A DNA stretch of 64,000 bases from Saprospiraceae bacterium (GTDB lineage: Bacteria; Bacteroidota; Bacteroidia; Chitinophagales; Saprospiraceae): contig JAGPCT010000002.1 of NCBI GenBank assembly GCA_018057925.1, positions 62,001 through 126,000 of the forward strand, read 5' to 3'. This document shows positions 16,473-25,099 of this stretch, in pieces. Position 1 is the first letter of the stretch; each line of letters begins with the position of its first letter. A program made the translations under genes and the position numbers. The notes below the pieces were generated by a model. The model ran no database searches, was not told the origin of the DNA, and worked only from the letters and a program-made list of their open reading frames with translations.

Positions 16473-19400
16473 GTTGTGTACTTATTTTTAATTCCAAAGT
16501 ATTGTGAATAGATTCCCTCATGACCAGAGAGTCTTTCAAAATGCTTTGCTGCTCCTTTCTGGATAAAATCATGGGCAAATCTGTTCTGAAAAATGTGCCT
16601 GATGGTTTCTGATGTATAGCCCAATCGAGTACCTTTATAGCCAATATAAAGCGCACCAAGCCTGTATTGATTGGGCTTGCTACCATTCTTCTCTATATAT
16701 GTCATTTTGCCATCAATCAAGGCAGCAGGACGATACTTCTCTTTACTTTCTAAGTCAAAACCATCAGGATCACCTGTAAACATGTTCAGTCCTAGACTAT
16801 AGTCTCCTATTGTAACACGAAATCCGGTTGTACGCCATCTGTCACCTCCATCAGCAATTTTTAAACCGAATTGCCAATCATTTTCATATGAAATGCTCCA
16901 ATTATCTCCGTAGAAATTAAAGCTGCCTGTCCTTTGATTTTGACCCAATCCGGAAAATTGCATTGTTGACAAACCAGCCTTGAAACCCGGAAATCCAATT
17001 GCAGCACCTCCGCCAACATTACTATATACACCATTTTCTCCAAGTGAATTTGCAAATTGATACCCTATCCCAGCTGAAATCCCTATATCAAAATTATCAG
17101 AACTGTAGCCAATTCCTGCACTTAAGCCAATACCAAACCCTGTGGTTCCATAGCTTACGCCAACACCCAGATTGAATGAAAATCCACCTCCCAAATCTGC
17201 ATTGATCAAATTTACTGATGTGAAGCTGGATAAGGCATTCATTGCATCATTCACATTCTTCCAGGATTGGGCAGCATTGCCATGCCCATTGAGCAATCCT
17301 GAGAAATAGTCTGCTGCAAATGCACCTGCCATAAAAATATACTGAATATAATCCCCGGTTGGATCAGTGTATCTTAATGGGTTGTTTAGAACATAACTAT
17401 ACCTGTTAAAGTTCTGTGTCATGTCGGGAGCCTGCACATAATTGTCGGGTGAGAGCATACGGGCTACCAGAGGATCATAGAGTCGTCCGTTCATATTGAC
17501 CAGATTGAACTCTCGCAGGTGCTCATGACCTGTATAGCCCCTGGTGAGCCATACAAATGTAGGTATTGTGGGGCTGGTATAAGACCAGGTGTCTTTATTT
17601 CTGTACCGACCCCATGCGTCAAAATTTTGCTCTGCAACGATAGTGCTCCCTGTCGAATTGGTAACGGTCAGAATTGAACCAAGATGATCCGTGTAGGTAT
17701 AAAAATAACTATCCGTAGTCCCTATTCTTTCTACTACTGAGACCAATCCTGCTCCATACCCGCCGTTAATGTAATACACATACCGGGTAGTACCTCCGGA
17801 AACCAGCTTCTCATAACCGTCGAAAAAATATTTTGTCATCAGTGTCGTGCTACCCTGGGTCAGAACGGTTTTTATTCTTTGTTCATCATCACCATAGGTC
17901 AGTGCAAGGTTGTACGTACCTTCTGAAATAGTGGCGGGTTGATAAAACGAATTATACGTGACATTCTGGATCATCGCCGGAAAGTTCAGCGGGTTGTCGA
18001 TCTGAACCACGGCATTGATCTTCGTACCGTGATAATTGTACGTTCCTACATCTGTTTTTGACGAGATGTTACCATTGGCAGCATAGTTCATGGTGATAGT
18101 AGGCAGGCTTGTGATGGCAGTAGTTTTCAACCTGTTCAGATTGTCATACGTAAAGGATTCTGTCTTTGATTTGATGGCATCGTTTCTTGAAGTCAGATTA
18201 CCTGTAGCATAATTCCAGGCAAGGTTGAGATCCTGTATCCCGGTAGTCAGGTACCTGGTAGGGATGCCGTGATGATAGGTATTGGTGGATGACTTGGTAT
18301 TGCCAAGCGTATATTGAAGTATCTGCCCCAGACCATTGACTGAAGTCGCAGAAAAAAGTGTAACCGTATTCGTTGCATTTTTGATATTCTGCAGATAGCC
18401 CTGAGCATTGTAATTGTAATTTAACCCGAATCCTCCGGGATAGCTCACCGTGATGATGTCATCATAAGTATTGTAACCAAGTGTAGTAGTATGGGCCGTT
18501 CCATCGACCGTTATTTTTTCAGTCAATGTCCTGCCGTAGCTGTCATAGGTATATTCTTTAATACTACCGGAGAATGCTGTTATTTTTTTCAGCTTATTGA
18601 CAGATCCACCGGTTCCGCTGGGGTAGTATTCATATGTGGTAGTTCCTTCCGGTTTTATCTCAGAGGTTATTCTGCCTATCAGGTCATAGTTTGTAGTGGT
18701 CACCTGGCTCATGGCATTGGTAAATGTCTTTACCTGGCCCAGGGCATCATAGGTATAGGATGTAGTACCGGCATTTACGTCATTCATGGAGATCCTCCTG
18801 CCTGCCGCATCGTAAGTATTCGTGACGAGCGTTGCCGACCCGGAGCTGACTGTTTTTACCTGGCCGTGGCTTCCATAGGTATAGTCCAGCGTACCTCCGT
18901 AGTCTGTAGCCGAGGTCATCAGGCCGGTAGCATCATATGTTTTAGAGCTGACCTGGCCGGCAGGATTGGCCGTTTGGACGGTAAGTTTTGCCGAGGTATA
19001 GGTGTAAGTATAAGAAGCAGTACCGAGCGTATTGCTGATCGTACTGAGCCGGTTATAGCTGTCATAGGTATTGGTAGTAGTCAGGATGGTTTCACCGGAC
19101 TTATAAGGGTTTGTGGTAGTCGCCACATTTCCACGATTGTCATAAGTAGTTTTGGAAAGAATGGTACTACTCCCGAATCCTATTATGTCTTCTTTTACCT
19201 TTCTTCCCAGCAGGTCATACCATATTCTGGCATCCGGTTTCCCGGGAGCAGCAGTCTTGTGATAATATATAGTTCTGTCTGTCACATTCTGATCCCATAC
19301 ATAACTTTTTGTGATGGTGTATCCCTGAGGCACGCCGGTGGTTAATAACCTGCCGAATGCATCATAAGTATGTGTGGTCGAAAGTCCATCAAAACCTGAA

Positions 19401-22400
19401 ATCAGGGTGGGCTTTCCCCATCTTACATCATTAGTGTAAGATATAGTTTGATTTAAAGGGTTTTTTATAGAAGTTGTGAACCTGCCCTTAGTATCATAGG
19501 TGTAAGTGGTCACGATTGGCGACATACTATTTGGGGTAATTGTTTCCGTATTGATATTGCCCAGCGGATAATAGGTATAGGCAGTTTGTACAGATTCTGA
19601 TGTAGATGGGTTTACAGTTTTTAATGTACACTGACCAATAGCATTGTATCCGAAAGTGGTTTGAGTTGAAAACGCAGGTTCTCCTGTTCTTGTAGTATTT
19701 ATAGTGATGCTGGTAGGTTTTGCCGGCACAGGTGTGCCAAAAGTACCGTAAACTGTTGTATAAGTAATATATGAGCTATTGTTTGATTTTGCCTGATATG
19801 TCACATTGCCGTAAGCATCATAAGTATAGGTATTGCTTTCATACTGTCCTTCCAGGTATTTATTCTCATGAGTCAGCCAAAGTCTGGTTTTGTATTTTTT
19901 ACTGCCCAAATCATCAAAATAATAATTAAAAGCTTTCTGATTCAGAATTACCGTCGGGCTGGAGTTCAGGCTGGTCTTTACTATGTCCGGGTAAATAAAC
20001 AAATAAGTGGACTGAAAACTATTTTCATTTATAACCCGGTTGCCCATTGAATTATTGATCTGGGCAGTTTTCATAAATCCTAAAAATCCTTTTCCTCCAC
20101 GGTGAAGCCTGGCTTCTTCATACGTATAACTCATGTGAAAATCTCCACCGATTCCGTTTGATGATTTCAAATCAGCAATCAAATACATGGGAAGCTGTAC
20201 AGGGAGTAAATGAAAATCTGTTGAAGGAGAGGTTGGAACAGTCCCACGAACATAGAAACTACCAGCTTCATTCATCCTTTTATAGGAGTATTCTGTCTTT
20301 AAGCCAACTCCATCCAGTGATTTTTCCAATAACCGTTCTTTACCTCCACTTTTAAAGAAAACCGTGTTGAGTGGATTAGAATAAAAGTTCATATTTACAA
20401 GATCGGCTCTTCCGTCACCGTTTAAATCGAAGATTCCTTCACCCAGCTTCGTTAAGCCGGGCAAGCCGTAGCTTAAAACCACCGGAGCTAAAAACTGGTC
20501 ACCTTTGGAATAATAAATTTCGAATTTTGCCTGATCATAACTATATGAATCAAATATGCCCCATACAACATTGATGTCCATCTTGCCATCACCGTTGAAA
20601 TCAGCAATTACGATTCTATCCTTATTATAACTCCATTTAACTTCCGGTTTATGACCGGAAAATGTAAAAGGCACTTCATTCCATCCCGTTCCCGTATTAT
20701 AGGAGATGTACCAGGGGGCATTAATGTCTTCAAGACTTGTTCTTGTGAGCAAATCAGTCCTGCCGTCTCCATTGAAATCGCCGAATTTAATCAGATGCCA
20801 GGCCGTCGGATACCCTGCATAGCATCCTACACATCCCAGAATTTGTTTTGCATGGTAATCCGAGCCTATTTTAACAATTTCGAAAACCCGGGTCCCGCTA
20901 TTCGTTACCTCTATAATATCACTTTTGCTGTCACTATTGTAAAATATAGTACTTAAGTATTTTGCTGTGGGTAATGTGTGGAGCCCGGAAATGCCTTCAA
21001 TTGTCAATGGATAAACATTACTTAAAGCCAGATTGGGAAAGCAAATAAATGACCTGTATCCACCTCCGTTACTTAAGTTTAATATAATATCCATACTTCC
21101 ATTCCCATTAAAATCTCCGATCAGGAAGAATTGGAAATTTGGATAGATAATATCATAGGTTTGTCCTCCATAATTTTGCGGATATATCTTATTACCAGGG
21201 GTAAAGCCTGTACCGTTTGAGTAATGGAATTCAATATATTCTAATTTTCTCCAGCCACCTTCTAATTTCCATTTGTAAGTAATGATATCATCCCGGCCGT
21301 CTCCGCTGAAATCTCCAGTCCCAATCTGGTAATTCAGGGGAAAGTTCTTTTTATTGATTACTGTAGTATTCGGCAGTAGTGTAGAATAAGCTGATTGGGT
21401 GTAGGTACCCGATGTCGCTGTTCGTTTTACAATCTTATAGCCAGTATGAACTCTGAGTTCACTTGTATGGTCAAATTCAGTTCTGGCAGCAAGTATATCC
21501 GTATACCCGTCTCCGTCAAAATCGCCAGGTATAAGATCATGTCCATAATCTGTACCGTACGTGGTCAGTGCCGGTATGGAGCCGCCTGACATATCGTCTG
21601 GGATATCACCGTATTTAAAAATAGTAGAATTAAGCTGGGAGTTATCACTGCCTTTTTCGATTATTTCTACAAGAAAAGGCTCTACATCATTCTTTCCGTA
21701 TTTCAGGTCATAAGATTTGAATGCTGCACTACCTTCTGTAGTCACGGTTATATTGGTCATCAGGTATTTTGACCGGAATGTCGTTCCATTGTCATATGAT
21801 GTCCTGATATCGTCTCTTATGAGATAATTGAACTTGATTTTATTATAGGGTATCAGGCCGACACCGGTATTTCCGGTATAATTAATTTCATCAATCCGGC
21901 TATCCCTGTCAGTGTTTACGTATTTAAAGTCAATGTAATTACCATCCCTATATAAAATCCTGTTCAGTCGCCAAATATAAACTTTACTATTGTCGTCGGT
22001 AAAATATTTGGAATCAGCAGTGTTTCCAAACTCCATCACGATGCCATCTTTAGATTCTACAGTAAAATAAGCCGGTCCGCCTAATAAGGTTCCCTTCGAA
22101 GTTATCACAGAAAAATCTTCGGTTTCACGTCCATAAGTCGCTCCTGGAGACCCATAAGAACCTGATTTTAGTATCAGGTGGCTTCCATCTATAGCAAACC
22201 GGTCTTTGCTGTCATAATTAACCGGGCTTACTTCTCCATCAAAATAGAGATTAGATCCAACTCTCATTATCATGGATAGTCCTGACACAGACCATCCTTG
22301 GCCAAGCGCTCCGTTCATTCCTCCGGAGGAATAAGCCAAGGAAATGTTGGGAGTGATTCCATTTGTGCCTTGAGGAACAATTAAAGGAACAGCATACATA

Positions 22401-22582
22401 GCATTACCGTTACTGGTTGATGCCGAACCTGCCATAGCACCTACAGGCAAACTTACATTTATGGTCTTACTAAAAGTAGATGTCGTGTACAACGGAACAT
22501 AAGATACATTCTGAGAATGAAGCTGAAAAATGAATATAAAATGTAAAACGAATACAATTGCGGAAAATATATTAGTTTTCAT
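16466..22582 (-). CDS. Giant SpvB / FG-GAP / RHS-repeat protein with polymorphic toxin type 23-like C-terminus
   Basis: A 2038-residue exported protein. After a Sec signal peptide (residues ~1-23) comes an SpvB-like region (~40-330: LPVGAMAGSAS, ITPNISLAYSSGG, GWSVSGLS). About seven FG-GAP/VCBS calcium-type motifs (~350-730) follow, such as GDFDGDGYTDIL, GDFNGDGRTDLL and DLNGDGRADLV. Many RHS YD repeats (~900-1600) lead to the RHS core (DHLGSILTVTN, GYTGHEH, NGRLYDP, NNPLRYTDPTGD, ~1735). The last ~295 residues are a glycine-rich strand-forming segment, then YENDWQFG, GGDRWRTTGFRVTIGDYS, and a GYTSETIRHIFQNRFAHD tail, resembling polymorphic toxin type 23. Base composition looks richer in G+C than neighbours. 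It overlaps the next gene by 7 nt. Toxin activity is predicted only. Confidence 0.85.
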   Translation of the reverse strand: MKTNIFSAIVFVLHFIFIFQLHSQNVSYVPLYTTSTFSKTINVSLPVGAMAGSASTSNGNAMYAVPLIVPQGTNGITPNISLAYSSGGMNGALGQGWSVSGLSMIMRVGSNLYFDGEVSPVNYDSKDRFAIDGSHLILKSGSYGSPGATYGRETEDFSVITSKGTLLGGPAYFTVESKDGIVMEFGNTADSKYFTDDNSKVYIWRLNRILYRDGNYIDFKYVNTDRDSRIDEINYTGNTGVGLIPYNKIKFNYLIRDDIRTSYDNGTTFRSKYLMTNITVTTEGSAAFKSYDLKYGKNDVEPFLVEIIEKGSDNSQLNSTIFKYGDIPDDMSGGSIPALTTYGTDYGHDLIPGDFDGDGYTDILAARTEFDHTSELRVHTGYKIVKRTATSGTYTQSAYSTLLPNTTVINKKNFPLNYQIGTGDFSGDGRDDIITYKWKLEGGWRKLEYIEFHYSNGTGFTPGNKIYPQNYGGQTYDIIYPNFQFFLIGDFNGNGSMDIILNLSNGGGYRSFICFPNLALSNVYPLTIEGISGLHTLPTAKYLSTIFYNSDSKSDIIEVTNSGTRVFEIVKIGSDYHAKQILGCVGCYAGYPTAWHLIKFGDFNGDGRTDLLTRTSLEDINAPWYISYNTGTGWNEVPFTFSGHKPEVKWSYNKDRIVIADFNGDGKMDINVVWGIFDSYSYDQAKFEIYYSKGDQFLAPVVLSYGLPGLTKLGEGIFDLNGDGRADLVNMNFYSNPLNTVFFKSGGKERLLEKSLDGVGLKTEYSYKRMNEAGSFYVRGTVPTSPSTDFHLLPVQLPMYLIADLKSSNGIGGDFHMSYTYEEARLHRGGKGFLGFMKTAQINNSMGNRVINENSFQSTYLFIYPDIVKTSLNSSPTVILNQKAFNYYFDDLGSKKYKTRLWLTHENKYLEGQYESNTYTYDAYGNVTYQAKSNNSSYITYTTVYGTFGTPVPAKPTSITINTTRTGEPAFSTQTTFGYNAIGQCTLKTVNPSTSESVQTAYTYYPLGNINTETITPNSMSPIVTTYTYDTKGRFTTSIKNPLNQTISYTNDVRWGKPTLISGFDGLSTTHTYDAFGRLLTTGVPQGYTITKSYVWDQNVTDRTIYYHKTAAPGKPDARIWYDLLGRKVKEDIIGFGSSTILSKTTYDNRGNVATTTNPYKSGETILTTTNTYDSYNRLSTISNTLGTASYTYTYTSAKLTVQTANPAGQVSSKTYDATGLMTSATDYGGTLDYTYGSHGQVKTVSSGSATLVTNTYDAAGRRISMNDVNAGTTSYTYDALGQVKTFTNAMSQVTTTNYDLIGRITSEIKPEGTTTYEYYPSGTGGSVNKLKKITAFSGSIKEYTYDSYGRTLTEKITVDGTAHTTTLGYNTYDDIITVSYPGGFGLNYNYNAQGYLQNIKNATNTVTLFSATSVNGLGQILQYTLGNTKSSTNTYHHGIPTRYLTTGIQDLNLAWNYATGNLTSRNDAIKSKTESFTYDNLNRLKTTAITSLPTITMNYAANGNISSKTDVGTYNYHGTKINAVVQIDNPLNFPAMIQNVTYNSFYQPATISEGTYNLALTYGDDEQRIKTVLTQGSTTLMTKYFFDGYEKLVSGGTTRYVYYINGGYGAGLVSVVERIGTTDSYFYTYTDHLGSILTVTNSTGSTIVAEQNFDAWGRYRNKDTWSYTSPTIPTFVWLTRGYTGHEHLREFNLVNMNGRLYDPLVARMLSPDNYVQAPDMTQNFNRYSYVLNNPLRYTDPTGDYIQYIFMAGAFAADYFSGLLNGHGNAAQSWKNVNDAMNALSSFTSVNLINADLGGGFSFNLGVGVSYGTTGFGIGLSAGIGYSSDNFDIGISAGIGYQFANSLGENGVYSNVGGGAAIGFPGFKAGLSTMQFSGLGQNQRTGSFNFYGDNWSISYENDWQFGLKIADGGDRWRTTGFRVTIGDYSLGLNMFTGDPDGFDLESKEKYRPAALIDGKMTYIEKNGSKPNQYRLGALYIGYKGTRLGYTSETIRHIFQNRFAHDFIQKGAAKHFERLSGHEGIYSQYFGIKNKYTTW

Positions 22583-22605
22583 AGGAGCAATTAATTTTCT
22601 GATAG

Positions 22606-22637
22606 CAAATATAAGGCAATTTTCTTCCTACATACAA
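22606..22637 (-). promoter_or_regulatory. Bacteroidota-type promoter for the RHS operon
   Basis: On the minus strand: TTG (22637-22635), a 21-bp spacer, then a perfect TATATTTG -7 element (22613-22606). Transcription would begin near 22601, giving a leader of about 19 nt before the RHS ATG. It is the only full promoter match before this four-gene unit. Confidence 0.7.
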
Positions 22638-22716
22638 TTTAATTTGTCAATTTTGTCAATGAATCTAAATTGAACATTTTATTAACGCTTTTATGAGGAC
22701 GAGAACAATAAACGAT

Positions 22717-23443
22717 GAGACCTTTGCACGGCAAAATCAGACAAATATGCACAATAAATATGTATAAATAAGTGGTATATAATAATTAATATGCATATAC
22801 TTAGGCAATATGGAATAATTTTAGGGATGAAGGTACTGAGGTGTTGCTCAATGACCGTTTATCAGCTATGCGGTTATGTGGTTTAGAGATAGAAGATGAC
22901 GTGCCGGATCATAGTACGTTGAGCCAATTTCACAAGGAATTGACTGAGAAGAAAGCGTATGAGAGGATAAGGAGGAAGCTGAATATTCAATTGAAGAAAA
23001 GAGGATTAATCATAAAGGGAAGAGTTAAGGTCGATGCCTCTCTAACTGATAGTCCATGGTGTTTGAAAGGAAAAGTAGAATAGGAAATAGCTCAAGACCG
23101 ACATGAGTATGAAAGAGAAACAGAAGAAGTAATGAAGGAGGAAGCCGCATCAAAAATACTCCGCAAAGAAAAGCCAGGAGTGGGTAGTGAGGTTCGCTTT
23201 TTTAAAAAAGGTGGTAAGTTGTACTTTGGCTACAAAAGACAAGTAGCCGTTGATCCAAATGGAATGATATACTGTGTTGACACAACCACCGCTAATGAAC
23301 ACGATAGTCAAGGCTTAATACCATTATTGGAAAAAGTGTCTGTAGAATTCAAAAATGATGGCATATTCTGCGATAAAGGCTATCAAGTACCAAAGAACAA
23401 AGAATATTTACAAAGGAAAAAGATAAAGATGTTGTTCCTTTAG
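22717..23443 (+). mobile_element. Decayed IS5-family insertion sequence
   Basis: The left boundary is suggested by GAGACCTTTGCACG at 22717-22730, resembling terminal repeats of Bacteroidota IS5-type elements. It is followed by a broken DDE transposase frame. I find no matching right inverted repeat before the sigma-factor gene, so the right end seems deleted, and the start of the transposase is also missing. The element lies between the RHS promoter and the sigma-factor gene and is surely immobile. Confidence 0.65.
22805..23443 (+). pseudogene. IS5-family transposase remnant
   Basis: One reading frame resembles an IS5-group transposase but is damaged at both ends and in the middle. Upstream it hits a stop at 22802-22804 just before AIWNNFRDEGTEVLLNDRLSAM, so the usual N-terminus is absent. 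An in-frame TAG at 23081-23083 splits it after CLKGKVE. The frame resumes with EIAQDRHEYE and carries KVDASLTDSP (first catalytic Asp), YCVDTTTANEHDSQGL and FCDKGY (second Asp), but stops after KKIKMLFL without the C-terminal catalytic Glu region. It cannot encode a working enzyme without repair or readthrough. Confidence 0.8.
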
Positions 23444-23562
23444 TTTTAAGAAAATAAAGTAAAGTTGAAATTGTTATTTGGCCTACACGTGGAATTGAAA
23501 ATAATTGAAACATGAATTAAACTATTTTGAAATTTTAACATCCAATAGATAACAACAGCAAT

Positions 23563-24123
23563 TTGGAAAGTAAGAATAAGACCGATACAGAGTTGATCTC
23601 GATGATGACAGATAGCAGTCAACAAGAAAAAGGCTATCGGTTGCTGTTATCCAAATATCAGGAGAGACTGTATATGGTGATAAGGCGGATAGTATTGAAT
23701 CATGGAGATGCCGATGATGTATTTCAAAATACGATGATTAAGGTATTCAATAACATTCATCGATTTGAACAGAAAGCTTCTCTATTTACTTGGATGTACA
23801 AAATTGCATCGAATGAAGCGTTGAGCTTTCTTCGGGTAAATAAAAGGGTGAATAATGAAGATGGTAGTATGCCGATGCAAGTGGCGGAACAAATCCTTGC
23901 TGCCGATCAATACTTTGAAGGGGATATGCTACAATTAGAGTTGATGAAAGCTGTGGCCGCACTTCCTGAAAAGCAAAGGGAAGTTTTTCAACTAAAGTAT
24001 TTTGATAATATGAAGTATGGTGAAATGAGCAAAATGTTGGATTTGACAGAAGGCGCCCTCAAAGCTTCTTATTTTCATGCAGTTAAAAAGATTGAAACAC
24101 ATATTAAGAATATAAATATATAA
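23563..24123 (+). CDS. ECF-type RNA polymerase sigma factor
   Basis: A 186-residue sigma-70 family protein of the extracytoplasmic function group. Region 2 is seen in LLLSKYQERLYMVIRRIV, DADDVFQNTMIKVF and FTWMYKIASNEALSFLR; region 4 in LPEKQREVFQLKYFDNMKYGEM followed by a helix-turn-helix and HAVKKIE. The start is most likely TTG at 23563, since no ATG lies between the upstream stop and the conserved part. Four bases after its stop begins a single-pass membrane protein, then a Spy-like periplasmic protein: the classic layout of a stress sigma factor with its regulators. Likely target stress (envelope or metal) is not shown. Confidence 0.9.
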   Translation: MESKNKTDTELISMMTDSSQQEKGYRLLLSKYQERLYMVIRRIVLNHGDADDVFQNTMIKVFNNIHRFEQKASLFTWMYKIASNEALSFLRVNKRVNNEDGSMPMQVAEQILAADQYFEGDMLQLELMKAVAALPEKQREVFQLKYFDNMKYGEMSKMLDLTEGALKASYFHAVKKIETHIKNINI

Positions 24124-24127
24124 TACC

Positions 24128-24574
24128 GTGGATAATAATATAAATAAGCTGAAAAAAGATAATTTAAAAATTCCAACAGGATATTTTGAAGAATCTACTT
24201 TGCAGATATTAAATCGGATGAAGGATCAAATTGATGATGACATCAAACTGGATGTGGCTAATCTGAGGGGCGTTCATAAAGCAAAGCGCATAAAGATGAT
24301 ATGGATATCAGGTCTTGTTGCAGCTTCGATAGCGATATTGATTTTTATGATAATTCCTGGACGAGTGAATCAAGGTTTCGATTCTACCACTTTGAGTGAT
24401 ACGGAAATAGTTTCATATCTCAACCAGAATGTGGATAATATTGACCTTGAATTATTTGCCAACACGGAATCCGATAAGTTTGATGAAATCAATGCAATGG
24501 GATTACAATTGGATACTTTAGACACACAAACAATATATGATGATATCCCACTTGAAGAAATAATTAATAACTAA
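24128..24574 (+). CDS. Single-pass membrane protein, putative anti-sigma factor
   Basis: A 148-residue protein starting at GTG, 4 bp after the sigma-factor stop. The N-terminal ~58 residues are hydrophilic and helical (with KIPTGYFEESTLQILNRM, a motif frequent in Bacteroidota proteins encoded beside ECF sigma genes), followed by one membrane helix (WISGLVAASIAILIFMII, ~59-76) and an acidic C-terminal domain that would face the periplasm. That topology and position fit an anti-sigma factor holding the sigma factor at the membrane, but it lacks a recognisable zinc anti-sigma motif (HxxxCxxC). The role is inferred from context. Confidence 0.7.
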   Translation: MDNNINKLKKDNLKIPTGYFEESTLQILNRMKDQIDDDIKLDVANLRGVHKAKRIKMIWISGLVAASIAILIFMIIPGRVNQGFDSTTLSDTEIVSYLNQNVDNIDLELFANTESDKFDEINAMGLQLDTLDTQTIYDDIPLEEIINN

Positions 24575-24595
24575 ACTAAATATAAACACTTAAAA

Positions 24596-25024
24596 ATGAG
24601 AATACAATTGAGTATTATTGGAATTTGTCTGATTGCTTTTAGTACATTGACTCAGGCGCAGAAACAGGCAAATATGGAAAGAATCAAATCGCAGCGAGTT
24701 GCTTATATAACGAATGCTCTGGCATTGACCTCAGCAGAATCTGAGAAGTTTTGGCCAATTTATATGGAATTTACCCAAAAGGAGAAGCAAATGCGTAAGG
24801 AAATCGCTCCTGACCAACCTTTTGATCAGATGACTGAAGCAGAAGCCAATGCATTAATCAATAAGGTACTGGATTCCGAAGTGAAAGTGGCTGAAATGAA
24901 GAAGAGCTATTATCGAGATTTGTTAAAGTACATTCCGGCGGTTAAATTGGCTAAACTTGACAAGGCAGAGAGAGACTTTAAAAAAGAGTTGATCAAAGCT
25001 ATTGGAAAGCGTAAAGGAAAATAA
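24596..25024 (+). CDS. Spy/CpxP-like periplasmic protein
   Basis: A 142-residue protein with a signal peptide ending TLTQAQ. The mature part is all-helical and highly charged: an LTSAESEKFWPIYMEF segment resembling the LT.EQ..k...i Spy/LTXXQ motif, then MTEAEANALINKVLDSEVKVAEMKK and YIPAVKLAKLDKAERDFKKEL. Such proteins act as periplasmic chaperones or metal-responsive sensors. It is third in the ECF sigma operon, 21 bp after the putative anti-sigma gene, and is probably both a target and a modulator of that system. A strong terminator follows. Confidence 0.75.
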   Translation: MRIQLSIIGICLIAFSTLTQAQKQANMERIKSQRVAYITNALALTSAESEKFWPIYMEFTQKEKQMRKEIAPDQPFDQMTEAEANALINKVLDSEVKVAEMKKSYYRDLLKYIPAVKLAKLDKAERDFKKELIKAIGKRKGK

Positions 25025-25044
25025 TTGATATTGCACATGCTTAT

Positions 25045-25077
25045 AAAGGTCGTTGAACTCACCAACGGCCTTTTTTT
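25045..25077 (+). terminator. Rho-independent terminator of the ECF sigma operon
   Basis: Stem AAGGTCGTTG / CAACGGCCTT (one G-T pair) with loop AACTCAC, followed by seven T. It ends the sigma / anti-sigma / Spy-like transcript, 20 bp after the last stop. Confidence 0.9.
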
Positions 25078-25099
25078 ATGCTTGCATGGAAGTTATAAT

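Noticed and set aside
18491..19345. 284-codon open frame antisense to the RHS gene
   Set aside because: Shadow of the repetitive, high-G+C RHS frame; Cys/Gly/Ser-rich composition and no family motif.
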